Shown here piece after piece: positions 24,908-33,694 of a stretch of 64,000 bases of DNA. The DNA comes from Chryseosolibacter sp044507775 (GTDB lineage: Bacteria; Bacteroidota; Bacteroidia; Cytophagales; Cyclobacteriaceae). The stretch spans positions 186,001 through 250,000 of the forward strand of contig JBIQIY010000003.1 of assembly GCA_044507775.1 (NCBI GenBank), written 5' to 3'. A model generated the notes under the pieces. That model had not been told where the DNA came from, ran no database searches, and was given only the letters and a program-made list of their open reading frames with translations. Both the position numbers and the translations under genes were made by a program. Position 1 is the first letter of the stretch. Every line of letters starts with the position of its first letter.

Positions 24908-25493
24908 TCGCATACTTATAACCGCTGCAGCATGCATCGGCGCCATCGCGTTGCTCATACTGTCGTCGTGCGACCAGCAATATCTTCCGAAGCCACTTGG
25001 ATACAATCGGCTTGATCTTCCTGAACCAGCCTATCGCCCACTACCCGATTCACTTCCTTACCGCTTTGAATATTCACGCCATGCTGAGTTGTTGGCCGAC
25101 ACATCGTATGTTCATGATCGCTATTGGATCGAGATCTATTATCCGCAACTCAAATCCGACATTCATATTACCTACCAGCCCCTCCACGGAAATAAGAAGT
25201 TGCTGAAAGAGTTCATGGACGATGCGTACACGCTTACAGCAAAACATCAGATCAAGGCGTACGCGATCAATGAAGTTATTACCGAAACGCCCTCAGGCAA
25301 AATTGCCGTTATTGCAGAGCTCGAAGGCGAGGTGCCCAGTCAGTTCCAATTTACTATGACGGATTCAACGCAGAATTTCCTGCGCGGCGCTCTGTACTTC
25401 AACACCAAGGTTCAGAATGACTCGCTTGCCCCCGCGATCGAATATATGAAACGCGATATGTTGCACCTCATCAATACACTCGAATGGAAATGA
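24885..25493 (+). CDS. gldD: Gliding motility lipoprotein GldD
   Basis: The 202-residue product has a basic N-terminus, a hydrophobic segment and a lipobox ending LSSC (Cys about 29), so it is a lipoprotein. The mature protein contains the GldD-type pattern: PKPxGYxRxxLP near its start, YRFEYS, then WIEIYYPQL, and a C-terminal block with FLRGALYF. GldD is required for gliding and T9SS-dependent secretion in F. johnsoniae; its biochemical role is unknown. It overlaps gldE by 23 bases and the next lipoprotein gene by 10 bases, so the three are co-transcribed. Confidence 0.92.
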   Translation: MTKNKRDSRILITAAACIGAIALLILSSCDQQYLPKPLGYNRLDLPEPAYRPLPDSLPYRFEYSRHAELLADTSYVHDRYWIEIYYPQLKSDIHITYQPLHGNKKLLKEFMDDAYTLTAKHQIKAYAINEVITETPSGKIAVIAELEGEVPSQFQFTMTDSTQNFLRGALYFNTKVQNDSLAPAIEYMKRDMLHLINTLEWK

Positions 25494-26398
25494 CCCGGCT
25501 GATCCTGGCTACTGCCATCACCGGGCTTTTCGCGGCAGGCTGCAACAGCAGCACCGGCACGGAGGAAAAGCCCGGCGTCTATAAGACAGACGAGTTTCAT
25601 GACTACTGGCATGCCGGGAAAGCAGAGATCAGCTCGTATAACCTGGATCAGTCTCGCTACGGCGAGAGTCGGAAAGGAAAAGCCGTAATGATTTTTGTCA
25701 CGGAAGACATGTCCCGAAAACTTCAAGTCAAGCTCGACGATCCCTCGCACGGAAATAAAGTCAATGTCCTGAAGCTGAACTTTACAAAAAATTTCATCAC
25801 CGGCATTTACCCTTATTCCCTCATGCTGTCGGTGTTTACACCGACGGATCGCGAGCGGAATGCCGCCACGATAAAGGCTACCATGTCGTCGCAGGAGTGG
25901 TGCGGACAAGTCTTTACCCAACTGAACCTTCACGGCCACCGGTACACGATAAAGTCACATTCTTATTTCGAGCAGGAGGCGGATGAACAATTTTCTCTTC
26001 GCCAAGCGTTGCTTGAGGATGAGATCTGGAGCTTTATCCGCCTCGACCACGAAAATTTGCCCGAAGGCGAATTCAAAGTCATCCCCGGTTTGTTCTACAG
26101 CCGTCTTAACCACACCGGCCTTAACTTGCGCTCTGCACAGGGTGAGAAATCGGAGTCGGATTCCGCATTTGTATACACCGTGACCTTCCCCGAAGAACAG
26201 CGCTCACTGTCCATCCGCTATCAAAAGGTTTTTCCGTATAAGATACTAGGCTGGTCGGAGCGTTGGAAAGAAAGAGGGAAGGACGTGCAGACCAGTGCCA
26301 GCATTGACAAAACGCTTTATACGGACTACTGGACAAAGAGCAAGAATGAATTTCTTTACCTTCGCGATTCTCTGAATTTGCCAAACCCTTATCAGTAG
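25484..26398 (+). CDS. Conserved lipoprotein downstream of gldD
   Basis: This 304-residue protein has a lipobox FAAGC (Cys about 20). The mature part includes YWHAGKAEISSY, QSRYGESRKGKAV and KLNFTKNFITGIYPYS, a combination I recognise from conserved Bacteroidota lipoproteins. These are sometimes labelled septum formation inhibitor Maf, but no Maf nucleotide pyrophosphatase motif is visible, so that name should not be used. It overlaps gldD by 10 bases, so it is probably translated with gldD. The function is unknown; coupling to gliding or secretion is an inference from position only. Confidence 0.85.
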   Translation: MEMTRLILATAITGLFAAGCNSSTGTEEKPGVYKTDEFHDYWHAGKAEISSYNLDQSRYGESRKGKAVMIFVTEDMSRKLQVKLDDPSHGNKVNVLKLNFTKNFITGIYPYSLMLSVFTPTDRERNAATIKATMSSQEWCGQVFTQLNLHGHRYTIKSHSYFEQEADEQFSLRQALLEDEIWSFIRLDHENLPEGEFKVIPGLFYSRLNHTGLNLRSAQGEKSESDSAFVYTVTFPEEQRSLSIRYQKVFPYKILGWSERWKERGKDVQTSASIDKTLYTDYWTKSKNEFLYLRDSLNLPNPYQ

Positions 26399-26451
26399 GG
26401 GTTTCCGGCACTGGATAATTATCACGAGCTTCTATTCTTTCAATTGCCGAC

Positions 26452-27606
26452 ATGCTTACCTGCAAACATTCGAAATTCTCGTTGCCTAAGAACGTTGCAT
26501 ACCTCAACTGCGCTTATATGTCACCGATGCTCAAGGCTGTGGAGAAGGCGGGGCTGCGAGGTGTTCGTCTCAAGCGCAATCCTGCTGAAATAGATCCGGA
26601 TGATTTTTTCTCAATTGGCGAAAAGCTCCGGGCAGAATTTGCAAGACTGATCGGAGCGCAAGACCCGGACCGGGTTGCAATCATTCCCTCGGTATCTTAT
26701 GGACTAGGAACCGTGGCGCGGAACGTAAAAATAACAAAGGGCCAGCATGTGCTGGTCGCCGCGGAACAGTTTCCCAGTAACTACTATCCCTGGCAGTCGC
26801 TTTGCAACGACACGGGCGCCGAGGTAAAAGTCGTTTCACCAGAGAAATCTTTTACAGATCGGGGCAAGATCTGGAATGAACGATTCCTCGAAGCCATCAA
26901 CGCAAACACCCGGGTGGTGGCGGTCGCCCACGCGCACTGGACGGATGGAACACTGTTCGATCTGAAGGCACTGCGCCAGAGGACTCGCGAAGTTGGAGCA
27001 TTGCTTGTCATCGACGGAACGCAATCGGTGGGCGCACTCCCGTTTCAGGTTGAAAGTATTCAGCCTGATGCGCTGATATGCGCCGGCTACAAGTGGCTCC
27101 TCGGTCCATATTCGATCGGGCTCGCCTATTACAGCGAACAGTTCGACAACGGACAACCCATCGAAGAAAACTGGATCAATCGCCTGGACAGTGAAAAATT
27201 TACGAGCCTCGTGGATTATGAGTCGCGATACCAACCCGCTGCGAGGCGCTTCAGCGTAGGTGAGCAGAGTAACTTCATACTTGCTCCCATGGCACTGAAA
27301 GCGATCGGGCAAATTAACCGGTGGGGCGTCGAGAATATCCAGGAGTACTGCAAGGCGATTACAGAACCGGCAATCGCAGCCATGCGCCAAAAAGGATTTC
27401 TCATTGAAGACTCCGCTCACCGGGCATCGCATCTTTTTGGAATCCGGCATCCGGGCAAAGTCGATCCCGAGCAGCTAATGAAGAAACTCCGTGCAGCCCG
27501 GATATATGTATCGATGAGAGGCAGTTCGATCCGGGTCTCTCCAAATGTGTATAACGACGCTGAAGACCTGAACCGCCTGGTTAAGATTCTTTCCTCAACA
27601 CTCTGA
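26452..27606 (+). CDS. Class V aminotransferase-fold PLP enzyme
   Basis: The 384-residue cytoplasmic enzyme belongs to the cysteine desulfurase/isopenicillin epimerase branch of fold type I. The N-terminal YLNCAYMSPM, central HAHWTDG, PLP-binding Asp in VIDGTQSVGALP, and Schiff-base lysine Lys214 in CAGYKWLLGPYSIGL are visible. The C-terminal domain has the usual RGSSIRVSPNVYND. The position of a catalytic cysteine loop typical of desulfurases is not evident, so an aminotransferase, lyase or epimerase activity is as likely. It stands alone, and the substrate is unknown. Confidence 0.85.
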   Translation: MLTCKHSKFSLPKNVAYLNCAYMSPMLKAVEKAGLRGVRLKRNPAEIDPDDFFSIGEKLRAEFARLIGAQDPDRVAIIPSVSYGLGTVARNVKITKGQHVLVAAEQFPSNYYPWQSLCNDTGAEVKVVSPEKSFTDRGKIWNERFLEAINANTRVVAVAHAHWTDGTLFDLKALRQRTREVGALLVIDGTQSVGALPFQVESIQPDALICAGYKWLLGPYSIGLAYYSEQFDNGQPIEENWINRLDSEKFTSLVDYESRYQPAARRFSVGEQSNFILAPMALKAIGQINRWGVENIQEYCKAITEPAIAAMRQKGFLIEDSAHRASHLFGIRHPGKVDPEQLMKKLRAARIYVSMRGSSIRVSPNVYNDAEDLNRLVKILSSTL

Positions 27607-27620
27607 CTTTTATTCTCCGG

Positions 27621-27628
27621 TAATTTTG
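27621..27628 (+). promoter_or_regulatory. Candidate Bacteroidota -7 promoter element
   Basis: TAATTTTG fits TAnnTTTG and ends 56 bases before the YCII-domain gene. No clear -33 box is seen. Confidence 0.35.
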
Positions 27629-27684
27629 CGAATGCGCGCCAGGGAAACACTGGAAAATTATCGCTGTTTGCAATATCTTGTAGT

Positions 27685-28335
27685 ATGAAGAAAGTGGCAT
27701 TGCTCCTTTTCCTTGCCGGGCCGCTCATAGGAGCCGCCCAGCCGAAGACCTATACAATTGTGTTCCTCAATCGAAAAGCCGATGCAGAAAAGATCGACAA
27801 GGAGACCGAGACAAAACTTTTCCAAGGGCACATGGATAATATCAACCGGTTGGCAAAAGAAGGAAAGCTTCTCGCTGCCGGACCGTTTGAGGGCGGAGGC
27901 GGTATCTTTATCCTGAACACGACCACTCTAAACGAGGCGGAGTTGTGGATCAGTACGGATCCTGCGGTGAAAGCCAAAAGGTGGAATATTGAAATCCTTC
28001 CGTATACTCCCCGCATTGGATCGATCTGTCCCGCAAGTGAACCGTATGAAATGGTCACCTACACATTTGTGCGATTCAACGCCATTATCGAAAAATTCAC
28101 TGCAGCCACCTATCCCCAACTTATACGTCGCCATGATGAATATGTACGCAACATCACTCGCGATGCCACGGTGGTCACCGAAGCCATCTTCGGTCCTAAC
28201 GAAGGTGGGATTCTGGTTGTCAATGGCGAACTGCCACCCGACGCTTTCGCTGGCGACCCCGCTGTTCAACAGGGTCTCCTGGACGTTCAAACGAAAAAAT
28301 TGTATATCGCAAAGACGAGCTTTTGTGAAAACTAG
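27685..28335 (+). CDS. Secreted tandem YCII-domain protein
   Basis: This 216-residue protein has a signal peptide (about 1-19, ending GAAQ) followed by a YCII-type ferredoxin-like domain (about 22-115). The characteristic His and downstream Gly-Pro are seen in HMDNINRLAKEGKLLAAGPF. A second, weaker YCII-like half follows (about 125-216), with RRHDEYV and GGILVVNGE. YCII domains bind small ligands in dimers, and a periplasmic tandem copy would form the dimer within one chain. No activity can be assigned. Confidence 0.8.
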   Translation: MKKVALLLFLAGPLIGAAQPKTYTIVFLNRKADAEKIDKETETKLFQGHMDNINRLAKEGKLLAAGPFEGGGGIFILNTTTLNEAELWISTDPAVKAKRWNIEILPYTPRIGSICPASEPYEMVTYTFVRFNAIIEKFTAATYPQLIRRHDEYVRNITRDATVVTEAIFGPNEGGILVVNGELPPDAFAGDPAVQQGLLDVQTKKLYIAKTSFCEN

Positions 28336-28342
28336 CTGGCGG

Positions 28343-28951
28343 TTATCCCTCCGTCGTTTTTAAATCCGGATTAACGTCGGTCGAGTAGGATGATTCCAAA
28401 AGAAATTCCTTCAGCACATCCCAGTTTTTTCCGTTGTGCTTCAGCAGGGTGATGCGGTCGGCCATGAACTCCGCTTTGTATTCCTTTCTCGAAAACTCTT
28501 CCCAGGCAAGCTGGTAGGCGTCTTTCTTGAGATCCCGAAAGGCAAGTGTCAGATGGGGATGAAAAGGCTTGTCCTGCCAGTTCGCGTTGAAAATATTCAG
28601 TTCGCGTTTGAAGAACCGATGGAGCTCCTTTTGGAGGTCTTCCAGTGCGTCGCTTGACGCAACATTCACGAAGATTACGCGCGGCGGAAATGATGAGAAA
28701 TTATCAAGGCAAACTTTTACGGGATCCCACCGCCGGGCAAAATCCCGTAGCTTTCCACCCAATTTACTTTCCTTCTCTTCATTCCAAAGAAAGGGCATGT
28801 GAAGCGTGATGTGCGGCGGGGAGTTAAGAGCAGCCTTGCTTTTATAAGTATCCCTGAAATGTTCTTTCAATTTCTGGGTCTCATCACGTACCGGCGATGG
28901 CGGCACCAGCGCGACAAAATATTGTTTCCGCTTTTCGTTCTTGTCTGCCAT
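28343..28951 (-). CDS. 2'-5' RNA ligase-like 2H phosphoesterase
   Basis: The 202-residue protein has the two His-x-Thr/Ser-x motifs of 2H phosphoesterases, HITLHMPF (about residue 47) and HPHLTLAF (about residue 133), at the expected spacing. Bacterial members include the 2'-5' RNA ligase/cyclic phosphodiesterase LigT (ThpR), acting on RNA 2',3'-cyclic phosphates or cyclic nucleotides. The substrate here is unknown. Its stop lies 7 bases from the stop of the convergent YCII gene. Confidence 0.85.
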   Translation of the reverse strand: MADKNEKRKQYFVALVPPSPVRDETQKLKEHFRDTYKSKAALNSPPHITLHMPFLWNEEKESKLGGKLRDFARRWDPVKVCLDNFSSFPPRVIFVNVASSDALEDLQKELHRFFKRELNIFNANWQDKPFHPHLTLAFRDLKKDAYQLAWEEFSRKEYKAEFMADRITLLKHNGKNWDVLKEFLLESSYSTDVNPDLKTTEG

Positions 28952-29037
28952 ATCCGGTCCGGTTCGCCACGCAATTTACTGCACGGTGGCCATAAAAACT
29001 CGAGCCAGCTAAGTAATCCTCCGGTTTGTCCTTGCCA

Positions 29038-29463
29038 TCAGGCATTCTCCAGCCGGGCCATATCCAACTTCTTCATAGTGAAAAGAACTTTCCCCACCCG
29101 CTCGGCGCGTGCAGGATCGCTCATCAGTTTCCCAATATTTGACGGTACAATCTGCCACCACAACCCGAACTTGTCTTTCAGCCACCCGCACATGCTCTCC
29201 TGCCCGCCATCTCCAATAAACTTGTCCCAGTAGTAGTCAATTTCGTGCTGGGAATTACAATTTACCACAAGTGAGAACGCTTCGTTAAACTGAAATTGCG
29301 GGCCGCCATTCAGTCCCATAAACTTCCTCCCGTCTAGTTCAAACATTACGACCATAGGCGTGTCTGACACGATTTTCGAATTCTTGAAAACGCTACAGTA
29401 GTACTCGGCTGCTGCTTTGGCCTGACCATCAAACCACAAGCATGGAAAAATTTCATTGTTCAT
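29038..29463 (-). CDS. VOC family protein (PhnB/3-demethylubiquinone methyltransferase-like)
   Basis: This 141-residue cytoplasmic protein has a glyoxalase/bleomycin-resistance fold of the PhnB group: an opening IFPCLWFDGQAKAAAEYYCSVF, a central FKxMGLNGGPQFQFNEAFSL, a CGWLKDKFGLWWQIVP strand and a C-terminal DPARAERV helix. Many members have no proven enzyme activity. I start at the ATG at 29463 rather than a GTG at 29493, because family members begin near this point and a promoter element lies 29 bases upstream of it. Confidence 0.87.
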   Translation of the reverse strand: MNNEIFPCLWFDGQAKAAAEYYCSVFKNSKIVSDTPMVVMFELDGRKFMGLNGGPQFQFNEAFSLVVNCNSQHEIDYYWDKFIGDGGQESMCGWLKDKFGLWWQIVPSNIGKLMSDPARAERVGKVLFTMKKLDMARLENA

Positions 29464-29492
29464 AAATGTCAAGTTTTTGCATTTGCTTGACA

Positions 29493-29516
29493 CAAAATTA
29501 CGTGCGTGGCCGTCGG
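29493..29516 (-). promoter_or_regulatory. Candidate Bacteroidota promoter (VOC gene)
   Basis: On the minus strand a -7 element TAATTTTG (29500-29493) is preceded, after 16 bases, by GTTTG, close to the -33 box. The spacing is slightly short of the usual 17-23 bases. It lies 29 bases before the ATG. Confidence 0.45.
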
Positions 29517-29585
29517 CAAACAGTGTGTCAGAACGACAATTAACGGGTTAAATACGACAGGGTTCGGACGGAAAAAGGGCGACTC

Positions 29586-31751
29586 CTACAGGTTCTCGGC
29601 AACAAAATCCAGCATCATGGAATAGAGGTGGTGCCGTGTTCGCGCGCCCTGAATGCCGTGATGTTTGTCCGGATAAAAGAACGAGTCAAACTGCACTCCC
29701 GCGTTAATAAGCGCATCCTGAAAGAGAATCGAATTCTGAACGTGTACATTATCATCTCCGGTGCCATGAATCAACAGAAACTTCCCTTTCAATCGATCCG
29801 CGTACGTTAATGGTGAATTCAGATCATAGCCGTCGGCATTTAATTGCGGTGTTTGAAGATACCGCTCCGTGTAGATCGTGTCGTAAAATCTCCAGTTCGT
29901 CACCGGCGAAACCGCTATCCCCATCTTAAAAACACCCGCACCCTTGGTCAGCACCAGCGATGACATGTATCCTCCATAGCTCCATCCCCAGATTCCCATT
30001 CGGTCGCCGTCGATGTAATCGAGCGAAGCCAGATATCGGGCGCCCGCCAGCTGATCTTCCAGCTCATATTTTCCCAATTGCTTATAGGTGACTTTCTTAA
30101 ATGCCTCTCCGCGTCCCCCGGTACCGCGCGGGTCGATGAACGCAACGATGTAACCGCGCTGCACCAGCATCTGGTGAAAGTAAAAATGATCCGCGCTCCA
30201 TGTGTTGAGTACCTCTTGTGAACCAGGACCGCTGTACTGATACACCATGACCGGGTACTTTTTATTTGCATCAAAATCTTTGGGCTTAAGCATGAAGCCG
30301 TTTAGCACAACGTCGTCGTCAGTCCGAAACGTGAAAAATTCCTTTGGAACGATACCGAACTGCTTTATGCTATCGACCAGCGCAACGTTGTTTTCGAGTA
30401 CCTTGACCCTCGCATTCCGGCGGGTTCGGTATAAGCTCGCCACTCGCGGGTGTTGCGCATTACTGTAATGGTCAATGTAAAACTGGAAGTCAGTGCTCAT
30501 GTTGATCTCGTGCGTGCCTTGTCCTTCAGTAAGCTGGGTTTTCTTTTTGCCATCAAAAGAGAGGGAATAAAGATGCCGCTCAAGGGGCGACACTTCCGCC
30601 GACAAGAAATACAACGTCTTATTGCGTTCATCTGCACCCAGAAATTCCGTCACATCAAAATTACCCGCAGTCAATTTCCGCACAAGCTTACCGTCCGTTG
30701 AATACAGGTACAATTGCATGTAGCCCTCCTGTTCGCTCATCATAATAAACTCCTTGCCGTTCGCGAGATAGAGAATTTCAAGCGCTTCGAGATCGAAGTA
30801 GGTGTCGGTTTTTTCATCAAGGACGAGCCGGGTCTTTCCGGTCGCAGCATCGGTATGAAGAAGTTGCAAGTGGTTCTGAAGGCGGTTGAGCTTGCGAATA
30901 GATAACGTGTTAGTATCCGCAGTCCATTGCATTCTTGGAATGTAAATGTCCGTCTCGTCACCAGTGTCTGCCTTTATTCTCTTTCCCGAAGCCAGGTCGT
31001 AGATCCATATCTGCACCGTTGAATTTTTTTCTCCAGCCTTTGGATATTTGTAGCGGTAATCAAAGGGGTACAACCTGTTAGCCCAATACTGAAGATTGTA
31101 TTGCCGCACATCGGTCTCATCGAAACGATAGTACGCCAGTTTTGTGCCATCGGGCGACCACTCAAATCCCACGACAATACTGAATTCTTCTTCGTATACC
31201 CAATCGGTCGTACCGTTTATTATCGAATTGAACTTTCCGTCGCTTGTAACCTGTTCTTCTTTCATATCAGAAAGCGTTACGAAGAACAGGTTATTACTGC
31301 GAACAAAAGCCACCTTGCTTCCGTCAGGAGAGAACGTTGCATATGACTGTGCTCCGCCCGATGAAAGAGGCTGAAGTTTCTGCGTGGACAGATCATAGAT
31401 GAAATACTCCGCGACGAAGGATCGGCGATAGATACTCTGTCGATGAGTCTGAAGGAGAAGTTTCTTTTCATCCGAGCTGAATGAATAGTCATCGATGACA
31501 ATGCGGGGATCAAGCTGCCCTCCGTCGACAAGCCTCGCTACAGGTTGCCCTGTGGTGATATCGTATTTTACTACCCGGTTGCCATCCAGGGCGGAATAGA
31601 ACTTGCCGTCGTTCATCCAGTTAATGCCGGTGATGCGCCGCTCGGCAAATGTATTGCGGGTGGTGTAGTTGTCGACAGAAATCCTGGATTGAGCGAAGAG
31701 AGGCGTCAGCGCGGCAATGTAAACCAGAATGTGCAGGGCGAATTTGTTCAT
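29586..31751 (-). CDS. S9 family prolyl dipeptidyl peptidase (DPP IV)
   Basis: The 721-residue periplasmic serine protease removes X-Pro dipeptides from peptide N-termini. After the signal peptide (1-20) comes an eight-bladed propeller (about 25-470) and an alpha/beta hydrolase domain (about 480-721). The catalytic triad is Ser591 in GWSYGG, Asp666 in GTGDDNVH and His698 in HHGIQG. The substrate N-terminus-binding pair of glutamates is visible in DWVYEEEF. It helps degrade proline-containing peptides for nutrition. It is divergent from the YpdA-type gene. Confidence 0.94.
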   Translation of the reverse strand: MNKFALHILVYIAALTPLFAQSRISVDNYTTRNTFAERRITGINWMNDGKFYSALDGNRVVKYDITTGQPVARLVDGGQLDPRIVIDDYSFSSDEKKLLLQTHRQSIYRRSFVAEYFIYDLSTQKLQPLSSGGAQSYATFSPDGSKVAFVRSNNLFFVTLSDMKEEQVTSDGKFNSIINGTTDWVYEEEFSIVVGFEWSPDGTKLAYYRFDETDVRQYNLQYWANRLYPFDYRYKYPKAGEKNSTVQIWIYDLASGKRIKADTGDETDIYIPRMQWTADTNTLSIRKLNRLQNHLQLLHTDAATGKTRLVLDEKTDTYFDLEALEILYLANGKEFIMMSEQEGYMQLYLYSTDGKLVRKLTAGNFDVTEFLGADERNKTLYFLSAEVSPLERHLYSLSFDGKKKTQLTEGQGTHEINMSTDFQFYIDHYSNAQHPRVASLYRTRRNARVKVLENNVALVDSIKQFGIVPKEFFTFRTDDDVVLNGFMLKPKDFDANKKYPVMVYQYSGPGSQEVLNTWSADHFYFHQMLVQRGYIVAFIDPRGTGGRGEAFKKVTYKQLGKYELEDQLAGARYLASLDYIDGDRMGIWGWSYGGYMSSLVLTKGAGVFKMGIAVSPVTNWRFYDTIYTERYLQTPQLNADGYDLNSPLTYADRLKGKFLLIHGTGDDNVHVQNSILFQDALINAGVQFDSFFYPDKHHGIQGARTRHHLYSMMLDFVAENL

Positions 31752-31826
31752 ATGAATGACGGTCTGTTTTTTGTTAGGCCCAATTTTTACAATATTGTCG
31801 AATAATCAAATCCCTTTTTCAGGTTA

Positions 31827-32798
31827 ATGAAAGAATACGAGGTTATTATCATCGGCGGTGGTCCTATTGGAATGGCATGCGGCATTGAAGCGACCAAGGC
31901 AGGCCTGTCTTATGTCATTCTGGAAAAAGGATGCCTCGTCAACTCACTGTATAACTACCCGTTGAACATGACTTTTTTCTCCACGTCGGAGAGACTGGAG
32001 ATCGGAGGAGTTCCCTTCATTTCCCACGGGCCGAAACCCAACCGCTTTGAGGCGCTCGAGTATTTCCGCCGCGTGTCTCTTTCCTGGAAACTGAATGTGA
32101 AACTCTACGAAGAGGTACTTGCGTCCAGTAAGGTGGATAACTTCCATCATGTCAAGACCAGTCGCGGTGAGTACAGGGGAAAGGTAGTCATCCTCGCGCT
32201 GGGATTTTACGACCGCCCTTTCCTGTTGAATGTCCCGGGCGAAGACCTTCCGAAGGTACTTCACTACTACGATGAGCCGCATCCTTACTTCGCCCAAAAT
32301 GTTGTGGTGGTAGGTGCGTCCAACTCAGCAGTAGACGTCGCACTTGAAACGTGGCGGAAAGGCGCCAATGTTACGATGGTGATCAAGGGCAACACCATAG
32401 GAGACAACGTGAAATACTGGGTGCGACCTGATATCGACAACCGTATTCGCGAAGGCTCGATAAAATGCCATTTCAACTCGAAGGTGTTGCAGATCACGCC
32501 GACTACCGTTGATATCGAAACACCCGAAGGAAGAAAGTCACTTGAAAATGACTTTGTGCTGGCCATGACCGGATATCAACCCCCGTTTGAATTCATGGAA
32601 TCGCTTGGAATCACTTTTCACTCCGACGAGTACAACACACCCGTCTATGATGAAAAGACGATGGAAACCAATGTCCCCAACCTCTATCTCGCCGGCGTTG
32701 TGTGTGGCGGGTTGAAGACCAACAAATGGTTTATCGAGAACTCACGGGTCCATGCCGAAATGATCGTCCAGGAGATTGTCCGTCGCAAGGCCATCTGA
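31827..32798 (+). CDS. ypdA: YpdA-type bacillithiol disulfide reductase
   Basis: This 323-residue FAD/NAD(P)H oxidoreductase has an N-terminal FAD Rossmann motif (IIGGGPIGMACG) and a second nucleotide-binding motif (VVVGASNSAVDVALE). It lacks the redox CxxC of thioredoxin reductases, as in YpdA, which reduces bacillithiol disulfide in Firmicutes and some Bacteroidota. The pattern NYPLNMTFFSTSERLEIG and the GLKTNKWFIENSRVHA end are characteristic of this family. Whether this organism makes bacillithiol cannot be seen here. It ends 20 bases before the convergent kinase gene. Confidence 0.88.
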   Translation: MKEYEVIIIGGGPIGMACGIEATKAGLSYVILEKGCLVNSLYNYPLNMTFFSTSERLEIGGVPFISHGPKPNRFEALEYFRRVSLSWKLNVKLYEEVLASSKVDNFHHVKTSRGEYRGKVVILALGFYDRPFLLNVPGEDLPKVLHYYDEPHPYFAQNVVVVGASNSAVDVALETWRKGANVTMVIKGNTIGDNVKYWVRPDIDNRIREGSIKCHFNSKVLQITPTTVDIETPEGRKSLENDFVLAMTGYQPPFEFMESLGITFHSDEYNTPVYDEKTMETNVPNLYLAGVVCGGLKTNKWFIENSRVHAEMIVQEIVRRKAI

Positions 32799-32818
32799 TC
32801 GCGATCAAAGGGTGTCCG

Positions 32819-33691
32819 TCAGAGGAATCGTTTCAACGCATGCATTACTTGTGCCGCATATCCGCCACCGAAAAGGTTCACGTGCACGAGCAATGGATAA
32901 AGGTTGTAGAGTACGATCCGTTCTTCGAACCCTGGCGCCAAAGGATACGCTTCGCGATAACTATCGAGAAAGGAGTTGTCGAATCCACCGAACAACTGTG
33001 TCATCGCCAGATCTACTTCCCGATGACCGTAGTACACAGCGGGGTCAATGATGCATGGCCTGCCCTGCGACGAAGTCATGATGTTTCCGCCCCAAAGGTC
33101 ACCGTGTAGCAACGAAGGTGGCTCGGTCGGAATCAGAGCCGGAATCCTGTCAAACAGTTCTTCAAATTTTCGCGATGATGACTTGTCGAGCGCTCCCTTA
33201 TCGAGCGCTATCTGAAGCTGAATCCGCAGGCGTTGTTCCACGAAGAATTCTGCCCAGGAGCCGGAGGGTTTGTTATACTGGGGAAGCGAGCCTATATAGT
33301 TGTCGTGATCAAGGCCGTATTCTTTGCGCCGCGTATTGTGGAGAGCGGCAAGCCCTATTCCCAGATCCTGCCAATAGCTCGATGCGCGACGACCCTCATC
33401 GATGTATTCCATCAAAAGAAACTGGTACGACTCTGTTTGCCCTGATACCAAAACCTCTGGAGCAACGAGGGGAGATGATCTCCGCAATAGCGAAAGACCT
33501 TTTGCTTCCGCCCCGAACATTCCGGGGTACTGCATCCGATCATTCCACTTCACAAAGAAAGCGTCGTCAGCGGTAGTAACTCTTCCACCGTTGTTGATGC
33601 ATCCGCCACTGGCGAAACTGAAATCCCTTACAAGCGAACCGGTGTGCGCTTCAATCTCTTGCACGATCGCACGTGGGATTGAGGCAGCCAA
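32819..33691 (-). CDS. Fructosamine kinase family protein
   Basis: The 290-residue kinase is of the aminoglycoside phosphotransferase fold. The N-terminal lobe has GGCINNGG and a lysine in FVKWN, and the catalytic loop is LLHGDLWGGNIM with DPAVYYGHREVDLAM after it. These are signature patterns of fructosamine/ribulosamine 3-kinases, which phosphorylate sugar adducts on protein or amino-acid amines so that the adducts fall off. It begins 3 bases after the TonB receptor stop, so the two genes are probably co-transcribed. Confidence 0.9.
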   Translation of the reverse strand: MAASIPRAIVQEIEAHTGSLVRDFSFASGGCINNGGRVTTADDAFFVKWNDRMQYPGMFGAEAKGLSLLRRSSPLVAPEVLVSGQTESYQFLLMEYIDEGRRASSYWQDLGIGLAALHNTRRKEYGLDHDNYIGSLPQYNKPSGSWAEFFVEQRLRIQLQIALDKGALDKSSSRKFEELFDRIPALIPTEPPSLLHGDLWGGNIMTSSQGRPCIIDPAVYYGHREVDLAMTQLFGGFDNSFLDSYREAYPLAPGFEERIVLYNLYPLLVHVNLFGGGYAAQVMHALKRFL

Positions 33692-33694
33692 ATT

